A stretch of 22,198 bases of DNA, taken from assembly GCA_036244855.1 (NCBI GenBank), contig BQKZ01000735.1, positions 1-22,198 of the forward strand, given 5' to 3'. Each line of letters starts with the position of its first letter. The stretch's first letter is position 1. Of the stretch, positions 11,016 to 21,027 are shown one piece after another. The notes below the pieces were generated by a model. That model saw only the letters and a program-made list of their open reading frames with translations, ran no database searches and was not told the DNA's origin. The position numbers and the translations under genes are program-made. This stretch comes from Temnopleurus reevesii. Its lineage: Eukaryota; Echinodermata; Echinoidea; Temnopleuroida; Temnopleuridae.

Positions 11016-11149
11016 TTTATGGCCGCTTTTTCGTACGGTGCTGAGAAGTCAAATTTGTGTATAAATAATAACAACCGCACTCAGAATGTGTTAACATAGC
11101 TTCCGGGGAAGTTCCACCACAATGTAAGCATACAGTGGCCACTATCTTC

Positions 11150-11260
11150 TTCATTTACTCTCGCGCACCTATTGAAAAACCTGGGTTGAGTGCAGCAGTG
11201 TGGATAAATTTCTTGAAGGAATTTGACGGTAATCAGCGCAATGGGTGAGTCGAGCCTCTG
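11150..11260 (-). mobile_element. tRNA-derived SINE, degenerate copy on minus strand
   Basis: Read on the minus strand, a B-box-like ggctcgactca (11256-11246) is followed by a body at 11221-11179 (ttccttcaagaaatttatcc, acactgctgcactcaaccca). This closely matches the body of the plus-strand copy at 11848-11895. The ends are approximate and no A box is clear. It lies in opposite orientation to its partner, about 600 bp away. Confidence 0.65.
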
Positions 11261-11814
11261 GTTGAAAAGCGAGAGTCAGAATCATAACATGATCTGCTCA
11301 TTTGTTACAAAGAACTTTACGAAAATTTGTAAGGAATTACAAAAGAATATGAAGTTTCAAACTTTTATTCCTTATGTCCTCAAGGCCCTAGCTGCCGATA
11401 GATAGAGTTGGAAGAAAATGACCACCTCATGTGTCTGACCATGCAGAAACTACTATGTCGAAGTAAGTCCACATCTTCCTTAGATCCATAATACTACTAC
11501 ACAAGTTAAGGATCACCTTTTTACTTCACTTAAAGCTCATTTTCAGGATGTGCATTGGGGAAAGAGACATAAAATATCAACTAAAATCACTCAAGTGTGA
11601 CAATGATTACAGCATGTTTGATAAAATGCAAGGCAGTTGCAAGGGTTTCCAGAAAAAGAACTTCGTATGAAAATTTCATATTGATCCAAAATTTCTTTTG
11701 TGTCCACTTTACAGAATGCTCAAGGTATGTTTGCATTTCTCATTAAACTGGTTTACCTCATTGCTAATGGTACTCTAGCATTTCAAAGAACAAATTTTAG
11801 TGTCATGTGCCTAT

Positions 11815-11977
11815 TTTGTAGGTTCGAATCTCACCCAGGGCTTTAATTTCCTTCAGCAAGAAATCTATCCACATTGTGCTGCACTCAACTCAGGTGAGGT
11901 GATGGGTACCAGCAGGAATTTATTCCTTTGTATGCAAGAGCGCCTACTTGGCAGCTATGCTATGGCCAGGTAATAAT
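11815..11977 (+). mobile_element. tRNA-derived SINE (echinoderm-like)
   Basis: A near-consensus RNA polymerase III B box (ggttcgaatct, 11821-11831) is followed by ttccttcagcaagaaatcta, a tccacattgtgctgcactca segment, then caggtgaggtgatgggtacc and a tail ending near ggccaggtaataatg. I associate this arrangement with sea urchin tRNA-type SINEs; that is recall, not a search. The A-box half is not evident, so the copy may be 5'-truncated. It has no coding capacity. Confidence 0.7.
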
Positions 11978-12356
11978 GTCAAAATTGTAATGTGCAGTTG
12001 AGTATATACATCCATATAGAAATTGGGTAATACAAATCTACAAATGATTATTCATTAATTCAAATGACATGATAAACTTCAATAGACATGATAAACTTGA
12101 ATAAGAGTTAATAAAAGTAAAACTTCGTGAACACTTATATATTCTGTTTGGAGCAAAGAAGGCATATCTCCTCTTCCTCATAAAAAAATAGATGCTAATG
12201 CAGGGCATGAAATAGGATTCCATCAGGGCATCATATGCAAGACAATTTTAATTCAAGGTACTTTTCTACTCAGGGCAAAACAATAGAAAAATAAAGGAAA
12301 TTAAAAGAGGGCACCCATGGCATTTGCCTTGGGTTGCTAATTTGAGGTCTGCTAAG

Positions 12357-12484
12357 GCCCCAGTCACATGAAAGCATGGAAGCAACACAATGGAAAATGA
12401 CTCTTTGTTCAGTTCACAGTTAGCAGCCTCAGAACAAAAAGTATTGTTGAATCACGTTCAGCAGTGCTTCTTTGTGACTGGGGC
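12357..12484. mobile_element. 128-bp MITE-like element with 12-bp perfect TIRs
   Basis: The ends gccccagtcaca (12357-12368) and tgtgactggggc (12473-12484) are perfect inverted repeats. Weaker complementarity continues inward (gaaagca / tgcttct). There is no open frame and no evident target duplication. It is consistent with a non-autonomous DNA transposon remnant. Confidence 0.7.
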
Positions 12485-12567
12485 ATAATGCAGATCAAAT
12501 TGTAATGTGCATGAGAGAGAAAAATCAAACGGCATTTTTACTCCAAACGGAAAATATACATATTATA

Positions 12568-12750
12568 CTGGGGCCAGTTGCTCGAAATAGTCTTAGCTAT
12601 CCTCTTCATGCCAATGCGTCTTAAGTTCTTGTGCCACCCTCTTAACATAGTCGTATCGACGCAAATGTCTATGTTACGAGGTGGCACAAGAAGTCAATAC
12701 GTCTTGGCATGAAGAGGATAGCTAAGACAATTTCGAGCAACTGACCCCAG
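12568..12750. mobile_element. Long foldback element (about 82-bp arms)
   Basis: The left arm 12568-12650 (starting ctggggccagttgctcgaaa) is complementary to the right arm 12669-12750 with a handful of mismatches and small indels. The loop is 18 bp. Arms nearly as long as the whole element mark a foldback or MITE. A TA lies just outside each end, though off by one base on the right, so the target duplication is uncertain. The element would fold into a long hairpin if transcribed as part of the intron. Confidence 0.88.
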
Positions 12751-13258
12751 GTAGACAGAGGTGCTATATCAGACGGAATTCAAACTTTCATCCCATGATT
12801 GGCACAGCATTTCTACTCATATCGACCCGCAATAAATGATCTTTGGCATGCAATTCAGGTGTTGTGAAAAGCAATGAGATTTGTGTAAATGCTATTATTC
12901 GAATATGTATGACTGTTACAATGTTCAGCATTATTTGTAGTTGGAATATTTGATTTGTGTGCATTTACATTGATGCAATATCAAAAACTATAATCACAAA
13001 TATATTCTTTTCTTTGGTGTTAATGTATTTCTGTCAGTTTGCGATGTCTCATCTTTCATCTATTTGCAATTCTATTATTTTATAAAGTTTCCATGTAATT
13101 TTGCTTATGATTAAGATTCTGCTAGGATCGAAAACTCAAGCTCTTTTTTAATTTTATTTTTTTAATAGGATTATCCAGTTTCAAATAGCACTAAGCTAAA
13201 AAAATCAATTGATGAAGCAACTATTATACAATTGCACTGTGATTTATTCGAACATCTA

Positions 13259-13293
13259 AAGCTTGTGTGTATAAGTGCGCAGTAAGCAAGCTT
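13259..13293. other. Small 7-bp hairpin
   Basis: aagcttg at 13259-13265 pairs with caagctt at 13287-13293. It could be chance in sequence of this length. Confidence 0.4.
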
Positions 13294-13842
13294 AAAAAAT
13301 AATGGGTAAATATTTAAGGTATATTGACCTATATAGACAAACTATGTTCACAAATTGCACATAACTTAATTCTTGCATACATTACAAAACAAGTATCAAA
13401 ATGTTCTATACTATATATTCATTTCAATTTGTAGAAGAAATCATCCTAAATACATATTAGGGTATCAATTTGAATTGTAAATGTTTCAAATGATTATGAG
13501 TACAGTATATTATTGCTGTATGTGTGAATTCGAAATCAAATGAGAATGTAATGTCTAATTGTCCAAATACTGTATTTAATCTTAAATTTTTGCGGTTGTT
13601 TATTTTTGAAAATTTTGCGCTCGAAGTAGCCTTGCTAAAATGTCCAATCTGTATGATGCACATTTGTATGTATACAAACATTATCAAAAAGTGAAAATAA
13701 TAACATGCCAAGTGTCGAACTGGTTCGAAATCGTGAAAATATCTGTACAGTTAAGTAATGGCTTATACAATGATAACGTGTATGTGATAGTTTACAAAAC
13801 TGTCGCTTGAGTATCCAAAATAGCAGAATGAGTGGTACTCAA

Positions 13843-15321
13843 AATTTGGTGGCACACAATTTTCCATTATATCCTTAGATGTTCAAAAATGTCTTTTGTA
13901 CTAAGAACTAGTTGGCCAAATGAGATATCAAACCAATTATTCATACTCAAAGCCGTCTTCACTGCGTTTCTGGTATTAAATGGATTAGAGCATAAAATCT
14001 TTGCTGTAAAAAATTTGTCATCCCAAATAATAAAGTTTATGAATGTGTAAATCAAAACTAGGTGGCGCAATTTGTTATTGCACAAATTTTCACTTGAAGC
14101 TCTGCTTTCTGTGCTTTTGGCTATAACATCGATTGTAGCTTGAAATATATCACTTTGTTATCCAAAAAAATAATTAAGTGTATGAGTGTTATACTTAAAA
14201 CTAGTTGGCTTATTTGATGATTGCACCAATTTGTACTTGAAGCTCTGTTCTCTTGTGCTTTCAGCTATCAAAATGTATAAACGTGTTACTAAAAAACTAG
14301 TTGGCACACTTGGCTATTGCACCAATTTTTACTATAAGCTATGTAACCTATGCTTTTCGCTATCACATTGATTGGGGTTGAACTCTTAGCTGTAGTGTAA
14401 ACAAATATACTACTCTATTATCCAAAATAATTAAGTGTATGATTGTGAAAGTCAAAACTAGGTGGCACACTTAACTTTGGTACCAATTTTTTCTTGAAGA
14501 TCTGTTCTCTGTGCTTTTGGCTACCAAAGTGTATGAATGTGTTTACTCAAAAACTAGTTGCCGCACTTGGCTATTGCACCAATTTGTTTTACTAAAAGCT
14601 GTGTAATCTATGATTTTCGCTATCACATCGATTGTGGTTGAAATCTTAACTGTAAAAAAATATATTACTTTGTTATCCAAAATAATTAAGAGTATGATTG
14701 CGAAAGTCAAAACGAGTTGGCACACTTGATTATTGCACCAATTTTTACTTGAGGCTCTGTTCTCTGTGCTTTCAGCTTTCAAAATGTATGAATGTGTTAC
14801 TCAAAACTAGTTGGCACACTTGGCTTTTGCACCAATTTTTACTTGAGGCTCTGTTCTCTGTGCTTTCAGCTTTCAAAATGTATGAATGTGTTACTCAAAA
14901 ACTGGTTGGCGCACTAGGCTATTGCACCAATATTTACTAAACGCTGTGTAATCTACGCTTTTTGCTATCACATCGATTGGGGTTGAAATCTTTCCAGAAA
15001 AAATATATGTATGATTGTGAAAGTCAATACTAGTTGCAGCACTTGGCTATTGCACCAATTTTTACTGAAAGCTGTATTCTTTGTGCTTTCAGCTATCAAA
15101 GTGTATGTATGTGTTGCTTGTAAATTAGTTGCGGCAATTGGCTATTGCACCAATTTTCGCTTGAAGCTGTGTTCTCTGTGCTTTTGGCTAAACATTGATT
15201 GTGGCTTGAAATTTATCATTTTGTTATCTAAAATAATTAAGTTTATGAATGTAATACTCAAAACTAGGTGGCGCACTTGGCTATTGCACCAATTTTCGCT
15301 TGAAGCTGTGTTCTCTGTGCT
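13843..15321 (+). repeat. Higher-order tandem repeat array with alternating short and long units
   Basis: About thirteen copies of a unit start near 13843, 13908, 14058, 14201, 14297, 14458, 14554, 14713, 14807, 14902, 15030, 15125 and 15264. Each carries ctagttggcacacttggcta, ttgcaccaatttttacttga and a tgttctctgtgctttcagct segment. Spacings fall into two classes: short units of about 94-96 bp and long ones of about 128-161 bp. The long units carry an extra block with atcacatcgattggggttga and ttatccaaaataattaagtg. Over most of the array short and long alternate, giving a dimer of roughly 255 bp. The two short units at 14713 and 14807 are almost identical, suggesting recent unequal exchange. 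The left end is degenerate and the right end stops sharply, 64 bp from the repeat 3 exon. Open frames across it (14698-14940, 15011-15508 and others) are by-products. Confidence 0.93.
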
Positions 15322-15384
15322 GGATGAAAGTGCAAAAAGCCGTCACGATACGTTAATAGACCTCTATCTCACCAATTTCTTTAC

Positions 15385-15483
15385 CTGCGACTGGACATTG
15401 ACGTTGGCGTTGAAATCGACGAGGACGCGGACGATGTCTTCCTGTCCGGCCAGTGAAGCGATGTGGAGGGCGGTGTTTCCTTT
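15385..15483 (-). CDS. Ankyrin repeat 3 exon
   Basis: This 99-nt, 33-codon exon is phase 0 at both ends, with acceptor aactttacag and donor gtaaag. It reads [20 protein letters not shown] followed by [13 protein letters not shown], an almost textbook third repeat of classical ankyrin ([14 protein letters not shown]... and VNxQSQ ending). It is distinctly GC- and CpG-rich (many CGT/CGC/GTC codons) against AT-rich introns. A tandem array abuts its donor side, ending 64 bp away. The long plus-strand frame that ends at 15508 and the minus-strand frame 15353-15622 both overlap this exon out of its correct boundaries. Confidence 0.97.
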
Positions 15484-16511
15484 CTGTAAAGTTATTGAAA
15501 AAAATTAGCAAGAAAGATGTTGAGAATACTACAACAGAAGTATGAAAGTAGCACAGGCTATAATCAATATACCATCCGAACATTCGTTTATTCATACATG
15601 TATTTCTACTTGAATAGTACAATTTTAGTCAACATATTTTGTTTTGCAACAGAATTAATTTGATCACTTTCTGAATATCGTGAGATGTAAAATCATGATT
15701 GGCGTTGAATTAAATTGATAAGAAGATCAATTCAATTCAATCTTCCATACACAGGCTTCCTGGCACAATTAATTCTCTCATAGGTGGGCAAATGTGTCCA
15801 ACAGCCAAATACGGCAACATGGAAGTGCCTACAAGCAAGGCAGCCCTTTGGCAGAAAAGGGGCATTCTGTGTTTTTCCAAAAACAAACACACATTTTTCG
15901 TTCCCCTTTCCATCTAAATTTTCCTTTTCTAAACTTGTACAGGGGTGCCTTCCCCCGACCCCCTGCTACCTGCAAGCAACAATGGAATTATATTTCAGCA
16001 TATGTATGCATTTCATCTGATGATATATAAATATAAAATGAATTAATGAATGAAATGGCCTACACTATTAAACGTTTATAATGCAAAAATAAATGATTTG
16101 ACATTTTAAGGCCTTTAAAAAAATCACTTCAAGTTCAAACAAACATTTTCAAATTATTTCAATAAGTTATTTAAAAACATTTCATGTCACAAGCTACTCT
16201 TAAAAGCCATCTACAATAATTGAGGGCCAATTTTACATTTCTGTGGCCCTCAATGCATTTTTTTTTCTGGGGTTGAACTTTACAAAAGGGAATATCTTAA
16301 ATGAGATAAATATAATGAAACAAATTATAAGCAGCGTGATGTGTCTTTAGAACCATAAGAACTTGAATCCATGTTGAACCATGAGTTATGTCCTTTCTTG
16401 TTCTAAGAAGATGTTGATATGTGCGCACAATTGGTAGGTTTGTGTCTGTTTATGAATGGTATATCTACACATGAATGAGGAAAAATAATTGAAATGGTGC
16501 TACATTAAGTA

Positions 16512-16551
16512 CATGAAGCTCTTACAGTCACTGCTCCTAAAGAGCTTCATG
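16512..16551. other. Perfect 12-bp stem with 16-nt loop
   Basis: catgaagctctt at 16512-16523 pairs exactly with aagagcttcatg at 16540-16551. It may be a structured intronic RNA or the remnant of a small foldback element. Confidence 0.7.
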
Positions 16552-17610
16552 GAACTGCTGCAGCATTGTTTTAATTCATTTATTACAAACATTAATAAAC
16601 AAAATGAAGTTTAAAAATCTGAACATTATCACAATATCAGTATAACAAAAATTGAGAAGAAACATGTGATGAAAATAAAAACAAAAAAATGATATGGGAG
16701 TGATGAAAGATGGGGGTGAGTTAAACTTTATATCTGCTCCTCCATTGTAGGAACAGTGATAAGGCGATTAGGTGTTTAGTGCCGCCTTAGTGGTGCATTA
16801 GATTTAGTAATAGTGAGAGTTCTCTCATTTACTAAGTCAGCAGATCATTTCTTTGCATGTGTGCATGAATATATTTCTATGAATGATGTATATACATACA
16901 ATGCAATGTTGTTAAATGTACTGTGAGCAGTAGGGAAAAAAGATATAACTTCATTCAAGAGAATAGCTTCCGTGTCTAATCACTGTCAGATGTGACCCCT
17001 ATTTAACATTTCTCCACAGAATAAGAGGGAAGGACATTTCTTCTGTGTGCCTCTAGCTATTGTAAATTGAAATTGTCCACTTTGTCCCTTCTGCTCATAG
17101 TGATGTCAGCATTTGATATGACTATAAAACAAACCTTTATTTTGAAATGGAATGTTATGGAAAACAAGTTCAAATGGATACTCAATAATCGCAATATTCA
17201 CAATATTTGCTTACTTCCTAGATGTTACATCATTTCTTATAAATTAGGTTTCTTTATAATAAAATAGAAATATCAGACGTTTTCCAGCAAGAGAACATCT
17301 TATATCAATACTCAGGAAAGCTTTAGTATGAAAATGAATCTATATGATTAGATAATACATGTCAAGCAAAAAAGGGAATTCAATTAGTATTGTGTAAATT
17401 TGCAATAAAGAATGAGCAATTTAATCTCAGGATCTCTAAATGATGTCATTAATTATGAAAAGGCAAAAGAAAAAAGTTACACATTTTTCAAATTATGCTG
17501 AAACGAAAGTAGTTTATGAAATAAAGTCCATTTTATTCAGAGTAGGATGGCAGCATATTAATATGAGGTGAGATGGATGAGTGGAAGTAAAAATTTAATT
17601 TGAAAATTTC

Positions 17611-17630
17611 TTTTTTTCCTGGGGGGGGGG
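17611..17630 (+). repeat. T7-CCT-G10 tract
   Basis: Seven T, then cct, then ten G on the plus strand. Fourth of the same-orientation T-to-G tracts, here with a two-base C interruption. Confidence 0.9.
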
Positions 17631-17766
17631 CTTTTCTTTTATCAATGACCAATATGGTGATGAGCACATGAGCGAGAGCTGATGTCCTTTAAATAGTTGT
17701 TACTATTTTTGCAAAAATGAAAGGGAATAATTTTTCTTTTAAAACTTGACAATTTATCACTACCAC

Positions 17767-17814
17767 TTTTGTAGCGTCATCTTTGGAAGGTTTTCGGAAT
17801 CTTCCGATGGGTTC
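17767..17814 (-). CDS. Candidate 48-nt in-frame microexon in the repeat 2-3 intron
   Basis: On the minus strand a long pyrimidine tract (tttctttcttatattttatt then ttcaaaactag) precedes 48 nt reading EPIGRFRKPSKDDATK. This is followed by AAA|gtggta. It has 16 codons, no stop, and is phase 0 at both ends, so it would fit between repeat 2 (...DAATK) and repeat 3 (KGNTAL...). Its own ending DDATK echoes the end of repeat 2. It is GC-richer than its surroundings. It would insert a basic linker in the loop between two ankyrin repeats. The donor is weak (A at -1, gtggta). I do not recognise the peptide from the family. It could be a regulated cassette exon or a chance pattern. Confidence 0.45.
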
Positions 17815-18075
17815 CTAGTTTTGAAAATAAAATATAAGAAAGAAATGTTAGGCTAGATAAGGTATCTATTGATACATTTGTTAGTAATACACAATTTACA
17901 ATGAATGTCACATAGCAATGTGTTTTATCTAATGATATTGGACAAAATCAACCATTGCAATTTGCAACATGAAATATTGCTAAGTTAGTAAAACTCATGA
18001 ATAATTAATAAAAGCAGGTCTCTATATAATTAAGGGCACACTGATTTATTTATTCAAACTATTTTGTAATTTGGG

Positions 18076-18257
18076 GCAATTCTACAGCTTTGTCATCCCT
18101 ATTAGTATTAAAAGGTATCACATTTCTTGATGAAATTCCTTGAAATTTAACGTATGTGTCACAGATACCATCTATTAAATATCACTAGAATTTTAATTAA
18201 TATTCATCAAGAGATCCACTGTTTGGTGCAAAGGAAATGACAATTTTGTAGAATTGC
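18076..18257. mobile_element. Degenerate foldback element
   Basis: gcaattctaca at 18076-18086 is matched inversely by tgtagaattgc at 18247-18257. Complementarity continues imperfectly inward (gctttgtcatccc / ggaaatgacaatt; ggtatcaca / tgtcacagatacc). The roughly 182-bp span looks like an old MITE whose arms have diverged. Confidence 0.55.
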
Positions 18258-19869
18258 TATTTTGTAGGTAATGCTACGTCTGGAAAACCTCTGGCAACAT
18301 TGAATGCCTCTTTCATGAGATGAGATTCTTTTTTTTTCACAGCAAGCATATAATCTGAAATTTGGCACACTATGTATGATGTTAGTTCATGAAAGAAACA
18401 AAATAGTTGGAAAATTAGTCTATTTCACATCTTAGAAATTGAAAAAGATGTTAATATTCCATTTCTCAAAAATCAATTTTCTGGAAAAAGAATTTGTTGT
18501 GGGGCTATCGCTGCTTAATGCCTGAACACATTTTTGCTTACCCAATGAAAATACTTTAAACTTCGGCTAAACTTTTGACATCAAAATACCTCCCAATTTG
18601 TCAAAATTCGGATTAATCTACAGTCCTTCGTAACACAAAAACTGTTTGACAGATGCCAAAAATAGAAAAAGCGCACACGTCCTCTCACATCCTGCTGCCC
18701 AAAATACCTCCTCAAATCAATTCCCCGCACGTCTAACAGATCCCTAGACTAATCCCTAAATTGGCAACCCCTCACATAGCATCAATGAGCAATTCTGGTT
18801 ATTTCCCTCCAGCGAGTGATAATTTCAGCCTCCCCTGAGAGGAATGGTTGGAATAGTAAACAAAGTTGGAAATAGGTGTTCATGTTCACATGATGGATGG
18901 AAAAAGTGCAGGGGCATAAAGTTGAAGGACGTTAATATTATTAGAGTTTCACTGATGCACTATCTCCTACATGTTGTACAACTCAGGGAATAATTTTATT
19001 TTTCACATTTGATTAGCAGTTTTAGACATTGGGGAATCCTCTTCAACACATTACTGTACAGTTCTATGTGAAAAAGATGCTATACGAAATCATATATAGC
19101 AATCAGAGGAATCATGCAAAAAGGAAAGCAAAGTGCGATGTGATACCGGGAGATTATTCCCTGCAACTTCTTGTTAAATCTTTAAAAAGATACCCGTTCA
19201 CATCTAAGGGTTTGATGAATTTGACGGAAACCAGTTTAACAGAAACTAACTTAACGATATATGTGAAGTTTACAGGCAGTCATGAAAGTGGTTTGAAGTG
19301 GACTTCCAAATATGAACCTTATACATTGTACGACTAGCCTTCTGAGCTGGATTTGGAAACTTGTTTACTGGAAGTTGCTTTTGAAAACTAGATGTGAATA
19401 TGGTCAAAGATATTCTAAATCACTGATCTATACTAAGTTGAAAATACCTGCAAATCTTAATTTTTCATTGTTTCTTTCAGTAAATATTAATAATTTAGAT
19501 ATTGTCCCTATATTTTCTTTCTTTCCATTCTTATTTCAGATATATTTTTAAGTTTTCAAATTAAAAATCAGAAAACTTTTAACAAACAAAGGTACAGTCA
19601 TCCAACAGAATGACATAAACCTTCATTTGGTAGAGAGATGTACCTGTTAAGTGTAAATTTCAAGTCATTTCCTGGCCGATAATTAACCTTTGTCGTGGGG
19701 CAGCCCCCTCCCACCTATCCCGCTATCCAGCCATGTCTCTTCCTCTGTTTCAAAAACTCTCATTCTATTACTTGATTAATTCCATTGTTTTAATGTGCAT
19801 TTATGGAAAATAATTTTTTGTTTAAAAAAATGTTTTCCCCAAAGAAATTTGAAAGTATCATTAATATAT

Positions 19870-20344
19870 ATGTCTCTTTGTTATCCTTCTTTTTCACCCT
19901 ATCCCAAAACCTCTCTCTTTAAACCCCCTCTTTATCTGTCTCTCTCCATCTCTTTCTCTGTCTCATTCTAATGTGTCAGTCTGACCCCCTCCCAGACTTT
20001 CTGTCTGTCCACTTTCTGTTTCATGGTCCCTGCGACTCATTCTATGTTAAAAATATTCCCTCATCTGCCTCATTCTTTTCTTTATATTCCTCTGATTCCA
20101 CCTCCTTTCGCTAACTCTCTCCGTCATCTCCGAGTCATGTGATTGTTTCTAAGCCCACTCATCGTTTCCTTTCCCGACAGAATATTCTCCATCATTTCTT
20201 TCTTTTCCATCCCTCTCTCCTTTCATTCTTTCTCCCTTCATTCCATCATTCTCCGCCCCCAACCTATCGCTCACTTTCTCGGTCACCTTCGAGTCATCAT
20301 GTGATTGTTTCTAAGCCCGCTAATCGTTTCCTTTCCCAACAGAA
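19870..20344 (+). repeat. Pyrimidine-rich block (purine-rich on the gene strand)
   Basis: About 475 bp dominated by CT runs (ctctctctt, tctgtctctctccatctctt and similar). On the gene strand it is a GA-rich tract. Its right half carries a direct duplication (20106-20182 and 20266-20344). Confidence 0.85.
20106..20344 (+). repeat. Direct duplication of about 77 bp, period about 161 bp
   Basis: 20106-20182 and 20266-20344 share gagtcatgtgattgtttcta (with one extra atc in the second copy), agccc, tcgtttcctttccc and acagaa. The differences are mostly single substitutions. The 80-odd bp between them is similar in character but not clearly a copy. Confidence 0.85.
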
Positions 20345-21013
20345 GCTGCTATCACGTGCACCTCTGACACCTATACCATCGACAGTTCACCCATCCCAAA
20401 GGCCGACATGAATCATATAGATCTAGAAATGGGCCATTCAATGATTACATTGAAGAAAAACATTCAGGTATACAAGAAAATCAGTATATTTGCAAGTAAG
20501 AGCAGGAGAATAGTAAAATAATTTCAAATTAGTATATTAGTCTATTCTTTGCTATTTGGAATGCTTGAAGAATTGATGTAGGTGTATCAAATTTTGGTGG
20601 AAAAAACCCAGAATTTTGTCTGCTTTTCCTAAAGAGATGAAAATGTGAAATTTTTTGTACAAAATGAATGGAGATTTATCTATGTTTGTTGGCAGTCATT
20701 TTGTGCCTGTAGGTTGTCAATTTAAGGAGCCCATAAGAGGTGCAAATCAAAACTTTGAAAATTCAGAACTTGTAATGGATCATCCGATTTTGTTCAAATT
20801 GTCAAAGTTTAATCATCTCCATCCATGGACAGCACATTCATACCTAGTTCAGTTACATGATTTTGAGAGCACTATATTTCCCCAATTCACCTTTCTTTCC
20901 ATTGCTGCAAGACCGAAAGAGTGCGCAACCTCGAGAATTCACGGGCGAGACCCAGCATTCTCGTGTTCTGTACGAAGATATGATCACGCCATCTATCGGT
21001 CGCGCTTGTAAGG

Positions 21014-21027
21014 GGTGGTAGACCACC
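21014..21027. other. Perfect 6-bp palindrome in a CpG-rich patch
   Basis: ggtggt-ag-accacc at 21014-21027, at the edge of a CpG-dense patch (about 20920-21030), lies roughly 165 nt downstream of the repeat 2 donor. No function is assigned. Confidence 0.5.

Larger units (their letters stand above)
10768..15384 (-). other. Intron between repeat 3 and repeat 4 exons, rich in mobile-element remnants
   Basis: This 4.6-kb intron has GT-AG ends. Starting from the repeat 3 side it holds a 1.5-kb tandem array (13843-15321), a small hairpin (13259-13293), a long foldback (12568-12750), a short TIR element (12357-12484), a plus-oriented SINE (11815-11977), a minus-oriented SINE (about 11150-11260) and another short TIR element (10901-11015). 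No exon-like ankyrin sequence was seen. The open frames at 12038-12223, 13457-13711, 13832-14050 and 13867-14085 are unrecognised. Confidence 0.85.
15484..17766 (-). other. Intron segment between candidate microexon and repeat 3 exon
   Basis: About 2.3 kb, AT-rich. It contains a perfect 12-bp hairpin (16512-16551) and a T7-CCT-G10 tract (17611-17630). The overlapping plus-strand frames at 15784-16030 and the frame at 17067-17267 have no recognisable domain or exon context. Otherwise nothing is identified. Confidence 0.75.

Noticed and set aside
11821..11831. B-box sequence considered as a true tRNA gene
   Set aside because: There is no cloverleaf, acceptor stem or clear A box. The downstream body shared with a second copy marks it as a SINE.
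14698..15508. Open frames of 80 and 165 aa through the tandem array, the latter running into the repeat 3 exon region
   Set aside because: The repeat unit happens to lack stops in one frame. Frames shift between units, and the end is antisense to a certain exon.
19029..19337. 102-aa plus-strand open frame
   Set aside because: It is unrecognised, has no supporting splice or promoter signals and lies within the ankyrin intron. Its length is within chance for this much sequence.
20891..20967. Exon-like minus-strand segment with acceptor cttcgtacag and donor gtgaat
   Set aside because: It is 77 nt long, which would break the phase-0 pattern. It has no ankyrin similarity and is probably chance in a CpG-rich patch.
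20655..21011. 118-aa plus-strand open frame
   Set aside because: It has no recognisable domain and no exon or promoter context, and is antisense to an intron. I cannot exclude a repeat-derived fragment.
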